64,000 nucleotides of DNA. Origin: Thermoplasmata archaeon (GTDB lineage Archaea; Thermoplasmatota; Thermoplasmata; Thermoplasmatales; Thermoplasmataceae). Positions within the stretch are counted from its first letter, which is position 1. Every line of letters begins with the position of its first letter. Below, piece by piece: positions 1-11,672 of this stretch. Below the pieces are notes generated by a model. That model was not told where the DNA came from and did not search any database. It saw only the letters and a list, made by a program, of their open reading frames with translations. Made by a program: the position numbers and the translations under genes. The DNA is taken from positions 124,001-188,000 of the forward strand of contig JAJZZM010000020.1 of the NCBI GenBank assembly GCA_021797555.1, in the 5' to 3' direction.

Positions 1-2907
<2,907 letters not shown>

Positions 2908-2915
2908 GTGATAAA

Positions 2916-3347
2916 ATGAATGAAATAACTGTAGATAACCAGACCATGGGATATATAAAATTATTTGAGAGCTATGCCAGGACAAGTGTATATGAATGCC
3001 TTGAAAATGAGGAAATGGTTCTTTTTGTTGTTGGTGAGAGGAAATTAGCGGATATTTTTAAAAAACATGAGAACATAATTGCAGATCTGAAAACTAAAAT
3101 AAATAAAAGAATTTTAATGGCAGAATTTTCTTCGGATTTACTTACATTTATACATAACTTATTTTACAGGTATGATGTTAAAGAAATAGACCTGATCTGG
3201 AAGGATAATATAACAAATGTATTTATAGCAATAGCACCGGAAAATATAGGAAAAGCCATAGGTAAGGATAGTAGAAATATAAAATTAATGAGGGATGCAA
3301 TAGCCAGATATTTTAAAATTAAAAATGTTATAATAAAACAGAGATAA
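2916..3347 (+). CDS. nusA: NusA-like transcription/RNA-binding KH protein
   Basis: This 143-residue protein matches the short archaeal NusA, which consists only of the KH RNA-binding part of bacterial NusA and lacks its N-terminal polymerase-binding and S1 domains. The C-terminal KH motif is visible as APENIGKAIGKDSRNIKLM at about residues 108-126, with the GxxG loop read as GKDS. It directly follows rpoA2 with 8 nt between, preceded by GTGATAAA as ribosome binding site. Unlike many archaea, no rps12/rps7/EF-2 genes follow on this strand; the transcription unit meets a convergent permease gene. The role (termination/antitermination or rRNA transcription) is inferred from family membership. 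Confidence 0.88.
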   Translation: MNEITVDNQTMGYIKLFESYARTSVYECLENEEMVLFVVGERKLADIFKKHENIIADLKTKINKRILMAEFSSDLLTFIHNLFYRYDVKEIDLIWKDNITNVFIAIAPENIGKAIGKDSRNIKLMRDAIARYFKIKNVIIKQR

Positions 3348-3392
3348 TTATTTTTTAAAAAAATAAAATTTTTAATAAATAAAATTATAAAT
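3348..3392. terminator. A/T-rich intergenic between convergent nusA and permease genes
   Basis: The 45 nt between the two convergent stops are almost entirely A and T with runs of six to seven T or A on each strand. Oligo-T tracts are typical archaeal intrinsic termination signals, so this stretch may end transcription in both directions. No stable GC stem is seen. Confidence 0.4.
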
Positions 3393-5147
3393 TTATTTCT
3401 TTCCTGCCGAGGTTACAGTTTCATCTTCTGTTATATACTGTGTTCCCGAGTCTATTATATCAGATATTTCTTCTGTTTTATATCCAGCGTGTATTGATAA
3501 TAGGTAGAATATTATTGCCACCAGGATTACAACTACGAAATCGTATGGATATGGGAAAACATTTGTCCCTCCATAATCTGATTCACCAAGGTATGATAGT
3601 ATTGTTAGTACTATTATGTATAAAGGTACCCAGTAGCCCGCCTTTATATTCTGTGATGTGAATATATTGTTTACCCTATGTGTTGCAAGCATAACCAGAT
3701 ATATAACTATTCCGAGAAATATGCCTATTGACAGGTAACCTACAGTTGGCCAGCCCGTCCAGTAAACAATTAAAGATGCGCCAATAAATGATATCGGGGC
3801 TAAAATTTTTGCATATTTTAATTTAAATGGCCTTTTTAATTCATCGGCTTCCCTTCTAAATACCATTAATGCTGAACCACCTACTATATATGTGAATGCC
3901 GTAGCTCCTGTTATTAAACCTACTAAAGCATACCATGATGGGAAAGGTGCTAGAAATATTAAGCCAATAATCACTGATATTATTATGGGATAAACAGGAA
4001 CCCTTGTTTTCTTGCTTACCTTTGACAGTGCTTGAGGGAAATAACCATTCTCAGCTAACCCAAATAGTGTTCTTGTTGATGTACCTGCATAGACATTTAA
4101 TGTTCCTGATGGAGATACATAAGCATCGATATATAATATATAAGTTAAAACTATGAGTATAAGTATGCCTGAACTCCTTGCAAGGAATGCAAATGGTGCA
4201 GATGAAACTTGGAAAGCATAACCTGATGATGCAGATGATATTACTCCGAAACCACCGGCAGCTGCGAGTTTTGATGGATTAATTGCACCGATGAATATAA
4301 GCTGTAATAATACGTAAACTCCGATCCCTGTTAAAACTGAGAATATTGTTGCCCTTGGTATTGATCTCTGCGGTGTTTTTGCCTCGCCTCCATAGTCCAA
4401 TGCCTGCCTGAAACCAAGGAATGAAAATACTATACCATCAGTTGAAATAGCTTCAAATATATACGATGTATTGCCCTTCAGAAGGAACCCACCAAGAGCA
4501 GGGTTATTAAAATTTGAGCTGTGGAATACAAGTGCACCGATTAATATAATTGTACCTATTGGTATTATTAATTTCCACCATGTCATACCTGTATTTGTTT
4601 TGCCCATTACTTTGATACCGGCATAATTCAACCCAAAAAATCCTATAATAAGTGCAGCAGCCATCACTATACCTAATCCTGAAAGCAAAATCAGTTTTGG
4701 CCCAGAAGGATTTAATGGATCTGTAGCACTCTGTGTTATAGTTATATACTTATCTATATATGAACCTGCATAAGTTATAACTGCTTCAGCCTCTATGGTG
4801 GGTACAGATACTGCAGATAAAAAATACGTCCAGCCGAAGAACAGACCAGCAACACCGCCGTGTGAGTAATGGCCATATCTGCTAATGGCCCCCGTCCTTG
4901 GTATCATGGATCCAAGTTCTGCATATACTAAAGCTATGAATAAAACAATTACCCCGCCTATGAGCCATGATAATATTGCCGCAGGACCTGTTGTACTTGA
5001 AGCAGCGGCTGCTGCGAATAACCATCCTGAACCAATTATACCTCCCAGGCTTAGAAAATATAAATCCCAGGTAGATAAAGATTTTCTTAATCTTTTGTCC
5101 TGTTTTAAACTATTTTTTATGGTTTTCTCATTTTTGTTAATAGCCAT
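3393..5147 (-). CDS. APC-superfamily amino acid permease
   Basis: This 584-residue polytopic membrane protein is an amino acid-polyamine-organocation (APC) type permease. After a basic cytoplasmic N-terminus (residues 1-25) comes the diagnostic first helix with LGGIIGSGWLFA (near residue 33-44), the unwound substrate-binding helix of the LeuT fold. About twelve to fourteen hydrophobic segments follow. A region after residue 240 (GFRQALDYGGEAKTPQRSIPRA) is the conserved loop next to TM6 of the family. The C-terminal 30 residues are hydrophilic. It likely imports amino acids at acidic pH; the substrate cannot be read from sequence. It is a single gene, divergent from aif1A, with its own TATA-like promoter and a start codon embedded in a palindrome. 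Confidence 0.85.
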   Translation of the reverse strand: MAINKNEKTIKNSLKQDKRLRKSLSTWDLYFLSLGGIIGSGWLFAAAAASSTTGPAAILSWLIGGVIVLFIALVYAELGSMIPRTGAISRYGHYSHGGVAGLFFGWTYFLSAVSVPTIEAEAVITYAGSYIDKYITITQSATDPLNPSGPKLILLSGLGIVMAAALIIGFFGLNYAGIKVMGKTNTGMTWWKLIIPIGTIILIGALVFHSSNFNNPALGGFLLKGNTSYIFEAISTDGIVFSFLGFRQALDYGGEAKTPQRSIPRATIFSVLTGIGVYVLLQLIFIGAINPSKLAAAGGFGVISSASSGYAFQVSSAPFAFLARSSGILILIVLTYILYIDAYVSPSGTLNVYAGTSTRTLFGLAENGYFPQALSKVSKKTRVPVYPIIISVIIGLIFLAPFPSWYALVGLITGATAFTYIVGGSALMVFRREADELKRPFKLKYAKILAPISFIGASLIVYWTGWPTVGYLSIGIFLGIVIYLVMLATHRVNNIFTSQNIKAGYWVPLYIIVLTILSYLGESDYGGTNVFPYPYDFVVVILVAIIFYLLSIHAGYKTEEISDIIDSGTQYITEDETVTSAGKK

Positions 5148-5178
5148 ATGATATCATATATCATGTATATATAAAGTT
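5146..5178 (-). promoter_or_regulatory. Leaderless-type promoter and 14-bp palindrome at the permease start
   Basis: Reading toward the permease, a TTTATATA box lies about 28 to 21 nt before the ATG, the spacing expected for a leaderless archaeal transcript. Between the box and the ATG, and overlapping the initiation codon, lies a perfect 14-bp palindrome ATATGATATCATAT (5146-5159). An operator here would block initiation or ribosome binding; that role is inference. Confidence 0.45.
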
Positions 5179-5340
5179 TTCCTAATAAATATCGTATAAC
5201 TGTCGACAAACTTGTATCAATAAATATATTTTTAATAGTAATTTATATGCTTTGTATAGTCTATAGTTAAATTTTATTGTATAAACAAAAATTAAAAATT
5301 GATTATGTTTATATTAACGTAATGAATTATGTAATTAAAT

Positions 5341-5676
5341 ATGAATCAAAAAAATAATTACAATAATGAAGAAAATATTACGAGGGTTATAACCCCTAAT
5401 AAAAGGAAGGGAGAAATATACGGCATAGTTGAGAAATTATCCGGTGCATCAAGGTTAACGGTTATGTGTGAAGATGGATTAACCAGAAATTGTAGAATAC
5501 CTGGCAAAATGAAAAAAAGGATGTGGATACGTGAGGGTGATCTTGTAATAGTTAAACCCTGGGATTTCCAGAATGAAAAGGGTGATATAGTATATAGATA
5601 CACCAGGACACAGGCATCTTATTTAAGCAGAAATAAAATGTTGCCGGAAATAATAGATGTATTTAATGAGAGATAA
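5341..5676 (+). CDS. Translation initiation factor aIF1A
   Basis: This 111-residue protein is archaeal initiation factor 1A, an OB-fold protein that binds the small ribosomal subunit A site and promotes scanning-independent start selection. The family signature is clear: GEIYGIVEKLSGASRLTV and the basic CRIPGKMKKRMWIREGDLVIVKPWDFQ segment split across residues 24-85. A lysine/arginine/asparagine-rich N-terminal tail precedes the OB fold. It is the first gene of a three-gene ribosome-biogenesis unit (aIF1A, RIO1, KH protein); the RIO1 start overlaps its end by 20 nt. A TTTATATTA box about 35 nt upstream of the ATG is a plausible promoter. Confidence 0.95.
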   Translation: MNQKNNYNNEENITRVITPNKRKGEIYGIVEKLSGASRLTVMCEDGLTRNCRIPGKMKKRMWIREGDLVIVKPWDFQNEKGDIVYRYTRTQASYLSRNKMLPEIIDVFNER

Positions 5677-6430
5677 AAGTGCATTAGAACAGCTAATAGA
5701 ATCGGACGAATTTTCAAACCGCTTAAACCTTGATAGAAAAACCTATGGACTTGTTTTTGATAAACGAACGTTAAGTTCAGTATATGAAATAATAAAAAAA
5801 TATAATGTAAATTATATAGATTTCCCAATATCGAGTGGTAAAGAATCTTTGATATTTAAGGTAATAATGGATGATGGAACATCAAGGGTTATGAAAATAT
5901 ATAAAATGTCAACATTAAAATTTTCAAATACGTTTGAATATATAAAAGGCGATTACAGATTTGACAAAGAGAAAATAAATAGAACAAACGTTGTATATGT
6001 ATGGGCACAGAAAGAATATACAAATCTTGATGCACTGGTTAATTCAAAGGTAAAGGCACCAAAGCCATATGGCTTTTATAAAAATGTTTTATTATTATCA
6101 TATTTAGGGACAAAAACTGGTCCGGCAAGACAAATTAGGGAGATAGATACGGACTTTAATTTACTGTATAGCAAGCTAAAAATTAATTTATGGAGAATGT
6201 ACAACGTTGCAAAAATTGTACATGCGGATTTAAGTGAGTACAATGTATTATATTATAGAAAAGAGCCATATATAATAGATGTTGGGCAATCGGTATCCAT
6301 TAAGCACCCCATGGCCGAAGAATTCCTGAGAAGGGATATAAAAAATATAACCTCATTTTTTATTAAGAAAAATGTAATATGCAATGAAGGTAATCTATAT
6401 AATTACATAAAAAGTGGTAAAAATGTATGA
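5657..6430 (+). CDS. rio1: RIO1-family atypical serine protein kinase
   Basis: This is a RIO1-type atypical protein kinase of 257 residues. The nucleotide-binding strand region reads ISSGKESLIFKV (STGKEA-like loop of RIO kinases), the subdomain II lysine is in SRVMKIYK, and the catalytic loop is VHADLSEYNVL (HxDLSEYN, typical of RIO). The metal-binding segment is IIDVGQSV (IDxxQ). RIO1 kinases act in late maturation of the small ribosomal subunit. The gene starts inside aif1A (20-nt overlap, other frame) and its end overlaps the next KH-protein gene by 8 nt, so the three are one operon. A second in-frame ATG at 5666 is an alternative start. Confidence 0.93.
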   Translation: MYLMRDKSALEQLIESDEFSNRLNLDRKTYGLVFDKRTLSSVYEIIKKYNVNYIDFPISSGKESLIFKVIMDDGTSRVMKIYKMSTLKFSNTFEYIKGDYRFDKEKINRTNVVYVWAQKEYTNLDALVNSKVKAPKPYGFYKNVLLLSYLGTKTGPARQIREIDTDFNLLYSKLKINLWRMYNVAKIVHADLSEYNVLYYRKEPYIIDVGQSVSIKHPMAEEFLRRDIKNITSFFIKKNVICNEGNLYNYIKSGKNV

Positions 6431-6980
6431 GATAGGCAATTTAAAGGTACCGTTTAACAGGCTTGGTGCCGTGATAGGGAAAAATGGTTCTGTAAAGGAT
6501 AAAATAGAAAAATCCGGTGATGTGAAACTGGATATTGATTCGAATAACGGTGTAATAACAGTATTCCAGAAAAATGATGCGGTGAAAGCCATGCTATCAT
6601 TAAACGTTATACAGGCAATAGCCCGTGGTTTTAATCCCGAGAAAGCCATGCTCCTTTTTGATGAAAATATGCAATTGATAGTAATATCAATAAAAGAATA
6701 CGCAAATAAAAATTCAAAAAGAATTTCGGAAATAAAAGGAAGGCTAATAGGCAGGGAAGGGCACACAAGAGAAATTATAGAAGAGTTGACAAGAACATAT
6801 GTTTCTATCAGTGGAAATACAGTCTCTATAATAGGTGATTTTGTTTCAATACAGTATTCTAGAGAGGCTATAAACATGCTACTGCAGGGCAGAAAACACA
6901 AAACTGTATATTCTTACCTTGAGAAAAATGCAGGAGAGCTCAAATTTAAAAGAATGGAAGAGTCATTCGGGGATGATTAA
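6423..6980 (+). CDS. Dim2/Pno1-like KH-domain RNA-binding protein
   Basis: This protein has two KH modules: the first with LGAVIGKNGSVKDKIE near the N-terminus (GKNG loop) and the second with GRLIGREGHTREIIEELT near residues 105-125 (GREG loop). This arrangement matches the archaeal Pno1/Dim2 (Krr1-like) protein, which in archaea and eukaryotes binds the 3' end of small-subunit rRNA and cooperates with RIO1. The position directly after rio1 supports that role. I place the start at ATG 6423; an upstream in-frame GTG (6414) is part of the GTGGT ribosome-binding segment. The protein ends with an acidic tail. Confidence 0.88.
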   Translation: MYEIGNLKVPFNRLGAVIGKNGSVKDKIEKSGDVKLDIDSNNGVITVFQKNDAVKAMLSLNVIQAIARGFNPEKAMLLFDENMQLIVISIKEYANKNSKRISEIKGRLIGREGHTREIIEELTRTYVSISGNTVSIIGDFVSIQYSREAINMLLQGRKHKTVYSYLEKNAGELKFKRMEESFGDD

Positions 6981-7022
6981 CTTCTCTTAAAGTTTATATT
7001 CTTTTTAGTTATATAGGTATGA

Positions 7023-7097
7023 AGCGGGGTAGGGTAGTCAGGAGATCCCGACGGGCTCATAACCCGTAGATCAATGGTTCAAATCCATTCCCCGCTA
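7023..7097 (+). tRNA. Initiator tRNA-Met (CAT)
   Basis: A complete cloverleaf can be folded. The acceptor stem AGCGGGG (7023-7029) pairs with CCCCGCT (7090-7096), giving the A1-U72 end pair typical of archaeal initiators. The anticodon arm GGG-CTCATAA-CCC carries the three G-C pairs diagnostic of initiator tRNA. The T-loop reads GGTTCAAATCC. CCA is not encoded. A TTTATATTC box lies about 30 nt upstream. The last 19 nt are also the 3' end of hemD on the other strand. Confidence 0.95.
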
Positions 7098-7786
7098 TTT
7101 TTATCTATTTCTTTGACTGTTTCTTCAAAGTTTGAATTTCCCGTAAAAGTAGTATTATAACCATGTCTTATTACTGTTTCCTCTGTTATTTTCCCTATTG
7201 CGAAGATATTTTTATGGATTTTATTATTTTTCAATATATTAAAAAATATATCAGCTTCCAGCGATGATGTAAATAATATTCCTATGCAATTGCTACTGTT
7301 TAATAAATTAATAATTTTAGTGTCATATATATTCTCAATATCATAAATATAATATTCATAAAATGTGTAATTATTGCTTTTTAAATAATTGTTTAATATA
7401 TTATTTGATTTTTTGCTTCTAAATAATGCAATTTTTTTATTTTTATAATTTTTTATTATGTTTATTATTCCATATGAATCCTTTTCATCTGGAATAAGAT
7501 AATTATCTGTGTATTTTCTTATTACATCTAAAGTTTTATCGCCTATGGGTATAAAAGTGGCTTCTTTTATATATCTATAATAATTATTAAAAAATATTTC
7601 TGCACCATATGAACTTGTTAGTATTATTATATCATAGTTGTTGTTTTTTATTTCGTTTATGCATTTTTCATCCAATTTTATATCAACTATTTTTGTTAGA
7701 GGGAAATTTATAATATTTATGTTTTCAGTATGTATCTTATTAAATTTAATTTCAGGCCTTGTTGTTAGAAGATATTTTGTATCCAT
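7079..7786 (-). CDS. hemD: Uroporphyrinogen-III synthase
   Basis: This 235-residue protein is a divergent uroporphyrinogen-III synthase, which closes hydroxymethylbilane with inversion of ring D. Family hallmarks are weak, as usual for HemD: an N-terminal LLTTRPE, an IILTSSYGAEIFF segment, a GILFTSSLEADIFF segment and IFAIGKITEETVIRHGY (residues about 195-211), each typical of the two Rossmann-like lobes. Context is decisive: hemC overlaps its start by 35 nt and hemL lies upstream. The 3' end runs into the convergent initiator tRNA gene, so the last few residues and the TGA stop are encoded by the antisense of the tRNA T-arm and acceptor stem. Confidence 0.85.
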   Translation of the reverse strand: MDTKYLLTTRPEIKFNKIHTENINIINFPLTKIVDIKLDEKCINEIKNNNYDIIILTSSYGAEIFFNNYYRYIKEATFIPIGDKTLDVIRKYTDNYLIPDEKDSYGIINIIKNYKNKKIALFRSKKSNNILNNYLKSNNYTFYEYYIYDIENIYDTKIINLLNSSNCIGILFTSSLEADIFFNILKNNKIHKNIFAIGKITEETVIRHGYNTTFTGNSNFEETVKEIDKNSGEWI

Positions 7787-8624
7787 AATCCCTTATTTCC
7801 TCCATTGTTATATTTATAATATCATTAATGTTCTCGTTTAAGTCAAAATGCATATCCTTATATTCCTCAGAGTTGAGTGAGTAAAATCTCATCCTTATGC
7901 TATTATCATGTACTATAATCCCTACAGGCATTGAACATCCAAGATTTAGGGCCTCTACTATAGACCGTTCATATTTCATTTCATTAAATGTTTTTTTATT
8001 ATTTATTTTTTTTATAATTTTTGATATATCAGAATTCTTTTTTGATACAATAGCTATTATTCCCTGGTTCGGTGCGGGTATAAAATCATCCTCATCCAGT
8101 ACAGTGTAGTTTAAATCCAAATTCATGCGGTCATATGCAGCTTTTGCCATGATAATGCCATCATATTCCTTATTATTATATTTTGATAATCTTGTATCTA
8201 TATTTCCTCTTATATCCTTTATTATTATATTTTTATTCAAAGTTTTTAATTCCTTAATTCTTCTCATACTTGATGTGCCTATAACTTTATTATTTAAGGA
8301 ATTTATATCATAAATTGAAATTAAAATATCATGGTAATCATCTCTTTTCAGTACACCTGAAATTTCAAGCCGGTCATCAATTTTTGATGGGATATCCTTT
8401 GCACTGTGAACCGCAAAATCTATTTCATTGTTTATTATTAAATTATTTAACTCATCAACAAAAACACCGGTGGATCCAATTTTATATAAGGGCATTGAAT
8501 TGATTGAGTCACCCCTTGATGTATACCCCTTAATATTTATATTATAGCCCTCCAGTGCGTCTTTAACCATTTTAGCCTGGATCATTGCCAATTTGCTTTC
8601 CCTTGTTCCTAGAATTAAAGACAT
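7752..8624 (-). CDS. hemC: Hydroxymethylbilane synthase (porphobilinogen deaminase)
   Basis: This 290-residue enzyme polymerises four porphobilinogens into hydroxymethylbilane. The N-terminus [14 protein letters not shown], the FVDELN and [10 protein letters not shown] segments (catalytic aspartate region) and GTSSMRR are all family signatures. The dipyrromethane-anchoring cysteine is in [12 protein letters not shown] near residue 228, with a shortened LGC where GGC is more usual. The start overlaps the hemL stop by 10 nt and the end overlaps hemD by 35 nt. The C-terminal domain after the cofactor cysteine is shortened, as in other archaeal HemC proteins. Confidence 0.93.
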   Translation of the reverse strand: MSLILGTRESKLAMIQAKMVKDALEGYNINIKGYTSRGDSINSMPLYKIGSTGVFVDELNNLIINNEIDFAVHSAKDIPSKIDDRLEISGVLKRDDYHDILISIYDINSLNNKVIGTSSMRRIKELKTLNKNIIIKDIRGNIDTRLSKYNNKEYDGIIMAKAAYDRMNLDLNYTVLDEDDFIPAPNQGIIAIVSKKNSDISKIIKKINNKKTFNEMKYERSIVEALNLGCSMPVGIIVHDNSIRMRFYSLNSEEYKDMHFDLNENINDIINITMEEIRDYGYKISSNNKA

Positions 8625-9877
8625 TTTAATACCCTTGAAAATGCATTTACAGTATTATTTAAATCATCATTGTTATGTGCAAAGCTGATAAACTCGGTTT
8701 CAAACTGGCTTGGAGGCAAATATATATTCTCTTTTAATAGCAATTCAAACATTTTTTTGAATTTGCCTGCATCCGATAATCTGGCTATATTATAACTATT
8801 AACCTTTTTATCATTGAAAAATAACTGGAACATAGAATAGCATTTGTTTATATTTGCATTTATTTTATTTTCCTCTATTATTTCGTTTAAACCATTTACC
8901 AATTTATCCGCATAATTATTTATGTAATCATAATTTTTATTTTTTAATATGTTCATTGTTGCAATTCCCGCACTCATTGTTAATGGATTGCCTGAGAATG
9001 TACCTGCCTCATAAACATTACCCCCCGGGCTTATCTTATCCATTATATCCTCACGACCACCGAACATACCTACAGGAGCACCCCCGCCTATTATTTTACC
9101 TAGTGTTGTAATATCAGGTATAACATTTATTATATCCTGGTATCCCTTAAATGCGAATCTAAATCCTGTTATAACCTCATCAAAAATTAATAATGATGAA
9201 TATTTAATTGTAATTTCTCTTAAAAATTTTAAAAAGTCATTTCCAGGATTTATTACACCTATATTTCCAAGAACGGGCTCTGTTATTACTGCAGCTATAT
9301 CATTTCCAAATTCCTTAAACAACTTTTCTATGCTTTCCTTATCATTATACTGACCAACAAGAACTGTTTTTGAAACCTCATCGGGAACACCGGCAGATGA
9401 TGGTACACCAAAAGTCATTGTTCCACTTCCTGATTTTATAAGTGCATAATCGTGGGACCCGTGATATCCACCCTCCATTTTTAATATGTATTTTTTTCCA
9501 GTATATCCCCTTGCAAGCCTTATTGCATGCATTGTTGCCTCTGTTCCGGAATTTGTGAACCTCATTTTATTTATTGATTTTATTGCATTTTTAATTATTT
9601 TGCCCAATTCAATTTCATTTTCTGTTATTGATCCAAATAATATACCATTATCAAGCTGATCTTTTATTTTTGATATTACATTATCATTGGCATGGCCAAG
9701 TATCATTGGACCGAAACCAAGGGAGTAATCAATATATTCATTGCCATCGACATCCATTATTTTTGAACCCTTCCCTTGAGAAAACATTACCGGCACTGGA
9801 GAATAGTATCTAACGGGCGAATTAACCCCCATTGGAAACAATTTTAAAGCCTCATTAAATAATTCTTCTGATTTCAT
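8615..9877 (-). CDS. hemL: Glutamate-1-semialdehyde 2,1-aminomutase
   Basis: This PLP enzyme (420 residues) converts glutamate-1-semialdehyde to 5-aminolevulinate, the C5 route to heme. Visible motifs: [14 protein letters not shown] at the N-terminus, [46 protein letters not shown] (PLP-ring aspartate) and [14 protein letters not shown] with the Schiff-base lysine. It is first in the hemL-hemC-hemD operon; hemA (glutamyl-tRNA reductase) and hemB are not in this window. The upstream gap (9878-10011) separates it from the divergent His/Cys-rich gene and PadR regulator, and must hold both promoters. Confidence 0.95.
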   Translation of the reverse strand: MKSEELFNEALKLFPMGVNSPVRYYSPVPVMFSQGKGSKIMDVDGNEYIDYSLGFGPMILGHANDNVISKIKDQLDNGILFGSITENEIELGKIIKNAIKSINKMRFTNSGTEATMHAIRLARGYTGKKYILKMEGGYHGSHDYALIKSGSGTMTFGVPSSAGVPDEVSKTVLVGQYNDKESIEKLFKEFGNDIAAVITEPVLGNIGVINPGNDFLKFLREITIKYSSLLIFDEVITGFRFAFKGYQDIINVIPDITTLGKIIGGGAPVGMFGGREDIMDKISPGGNVYEAGTFSGNPLTMSAGIATMNILKNKNYDYINNYADKLVNGLNEIIEENKINANINKCYSMFQLFFNDKKVNSYNIARLSDAGKFKKMFELLLKENIYLPPSQFETEFISFAHNNDDLNNTVNAFSRVLKCL

Positions 9878-9970
9878 TATTGATAATTATTTTTAAGGAT
9901 TTATCCTTTTATATTTTTATATTATTTTAATAAAAAATTAAAATAGGAATACTTAAATACTGTAATATAA

Positions 9971-10001
9971 TATCTATATTAGATATCATTAAAAGATATC
10001 T
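9971..10001. promoter_or_regulatory. Overlapping inverted repeats before the PadR unit
   Basis: Two interlocked inverted repeats lie just before the His/Cys-rich gene. One is TATCTA-TAT-TAGATA (9971-9985). The other is AGATATC, seven nt, GATATCT (9981-10001). They sit in the likely promoter of the miniprotein/PadR operon and about 100 nt from hemL. Autoregulation by the PadR protein is the natural guess, as PadR family members bind such dyads in their own promoters; that is inference. Confidence 0.5.
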
Positions 10002-10011
10002 AGTGATAAAA

Positions 10012-10191
10012 ATGTATGGAAAAAGATGTTTAGATAGCAATGAATACTATAGAGAAGGCAACAGATATGAAAATAATAACCATGATAGGGGATGCAATAA
10101 AGATAATAGAATGTGCCATGAATACCGTGGTCCAATGCATGGTTACAGGAAATGCCACAGTGATGAACACAGATGCCATGGAGGATATTAG
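10012..10191 (+). CDS. Small His/Cys-rich putative metal-binding protein
   Basis: This 59-residue protein is rich in cysteine (five), histidine (seven), arginine and asparagine. The second half has the spaced pairs MCHEY, KCHSDEHRCHGGY, which look like metal ligands. I recognise no named family. The start is the ATG at 10012, preceded by AGTGATAAA as ribosome-binding site; a further in-frame start lies three codons upstream. The stop is directly followed by GGTGAT and the PadR gene, so both are co-transcribed. A role in metal sensing, buffering or delivery together with the PadR protein is inference from composition and linkage. Confidence 0.65.
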   Translation: MYGKRCLDSNEYYREGNRYENNNHDRGCNKDNRMCHEYRGPMHGYRKCHSDEHRCHGGY

Positions 10192-10200
10192 GTGATTAAT

Positions 10201-10656
10201 ATGTTCGGACCAAGGGGCAGATACATGCACGGAATGCATCATATGCAAGGAATGCGTGGCTTTGGATTAAAGTACTGGATACTTGGAATAGCATCAGAGA
10301 ATGAGGTTACCGGCGCAGATATAGCTAACAGAATAGCAGAGATGACAAATGGAAACTGGGTGCCGTCGCCCGGAATAATATATCCAACATTAACATCGTT
10401 ATATAATGAGAAATATCTTGACCTTAAAGAAAAGGACAATAAAAAATATTATAGAACTACAGATGAGGGCAAAAAGCTTTTAAATGATTCATACTTTCCA
10501 TGGGATGAAATTACAGGTAAAAACAATGATATTGATGATGTTATAAATAAAATGGATGACTATTCACAGTATTTAATAGATAATTCAGAAAATTTAAATG
10601 ATGAGGAAAAAAATAAAATAAAAGATATTGTAAACAATTTGAATAAAATTAATTAA
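10201..10656 (+). CDS. PadR-family transcriptional regulator with Met/His-rich N-terminus
   Basis: This winged-helix regulator shows the PadR core: LKYWILGIASENEVTGADIANRI, then SPGIIYPTLTSLYNEKYLDL and YYRTTDEGKKLL, and an acidic helical C-terminal tail for dimerisation. The first 25 residues carry an unusual cluster of Met and His (MHGMHHMQGM), a candidate metal-binding patch. The start is ATG 10201; the in-frame GTG at 10192 is within the GGTGAT ribosome-binding site. It follows the His/Cys-rich miniprotein without gap. PadR proteins are mostly repressors responding to small ligands; a metal effector is suggested only by the N-terminus and its neighbour. Confidence 0.85.
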   Translation: MFGPRGRYMHGMHHMQGMRGFGLKYWILGIASENEVTGADIANRIAEMTNGNWVPSPGIIYPTLTSLYNEKYLDLKEKDNKKYYRTTDEGKKLLNDSYFPWDEITGKNNDIDDVINKMDDYSQYLIDNSENLNDEEKNKIKDIVNNLNKIN

Positions 10657-10658
10657 TT

Positions 10659-11609
10659 TTATTCACTTAATTTTTCTATTAAAAATGGAATTGATTCTTC
10701 ATATCTTGTGGTGTTGTAGAAATGGCCTCCTTTAAATTCTTCGTATTTATGTTCTATGCCATTTTTTTCCATTTTTTTATGCAGTGTGCCCATTCCTATA
10801 AATAGGCTATATTCATCCTCTATACCAACATCCAAATATATTGCCTTTAATTTTTTTAAATTGTTTATGTAGTTTACAACATTCTTTGCAGGGTCATATT
10901 TTATCCATTTATTCCATATATCGGGTTTAAATGAACCGGTATCGCGTTCGAATGGCAGATCAAATTTTAGCTCTGAATTTTCATTATATGAATAAAAAGC
11001 AGACATACCTATAATATTCAATGCCCTTATTTCGTTATCAGTTAAGTCATCTTTTTTGGATTTTTCTATTAAATAATCGTTTATATTTTTATTATATAAT
11101 TCCTTATATGTTACCGGAATATCAGGGATATAAACGTATTCAAAACAGCTATCTCCAAAATGGTCGGCGAAACCACTTATAATATCAGGATGATTTACAG
11201 CCAGTGTATATGCACCAAAACCACCTGATGATTTTCCGAATAAGCCAACGTTTTTTGTGTGGTATAACTCTGACATATATGGAATTATTTCATTTATTAT
11301 AAAATCTTCATAATTGCCTGCTGCAGGTGAATTTATATACTGATTTACATGATATTTTGTTGAAAAGTTTGGATTTATTATTATTGCATTTTTTAATAAA
11401 TCCTTTTTATATAATTTATTTAATACCTGCGAAAATCTATTATTTAATTTTGGCGTGCCGTTTAAACCTGCCAGTTCAATTAATAATGGCGCATTGTCAA
11501 CAATTTTATCTGGACTGAATACCAGTATCTCTCTTTCGACAGGGTCATTTAAATAATTATTTTCAAGTGCTTTGCTTTTAATTTTTATTATTGTTTGATT
11601 CAATGACAT
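10659..11609 (-). CDS. Alpha/beta-hydrolase, esterase D-like
   Basis: This 316-residue protein belongs to the putative esterase family (esterase D / S-formylglutathione hydrolase-like alpha/beta hydrolases). The nucleophile elbow is GLFGKSSGGFGAY (GxSxG, with Ser near residue 147). The acid is probably Asp in LDVGIEDEYSLF and the catalytic His is in FKGGHFYNTT near the C-terminus. An N-terminal beta region with LLIELAGLNG forms the oxyanion side. No signal peptide is seen, so it is probably cytoplasmic. It is convergent with the PadR gene (2 nt between stops) and divergent from the next methyltransferase gene. The substrate is unknown. Confidence 0.8.
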   Translation of the reverse strand: MSLNQTIIKIKSKALENNYLNDPVEREILVFSPDKIVDNAPLLIELAGLNGTPKLNNRFSQVLNKLYKKDLLKNAIIINPNFSTKYHVNQYINSPAAGNYEDFIINEIIPYMSELYHTKNVGLFGKSSGGFGAYTLAVNHPDIISGFADHFGDSCFEYVYIPDIPVTYKELYNKNINDYLIEKSKKDDLTDNEIRALNIIGMSAFYSYNENSELKFDLPFERDTGSFKPDIWNKWIKYDPAKNVVNYINNLKKLKAIYLDVGIEDEYSLFIGMGTLHKKMEKNGIEHKYEEFKGGHFYNTTRYEESIPFLIEKLSE

Positions 11610-11672
11610 AATATATAATTGCAGGAAAATATTTATTATTAATTATATATCATTTAAAAATTAAATTATATA

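Noticed and set aside
10192-10200. GTG as start of the PadR gene
   Set aside because: This GTG is part of a GGTGAT ribosome-binding site placed correctly for the ATG at 10201; the same pattern recurs before many genes here.
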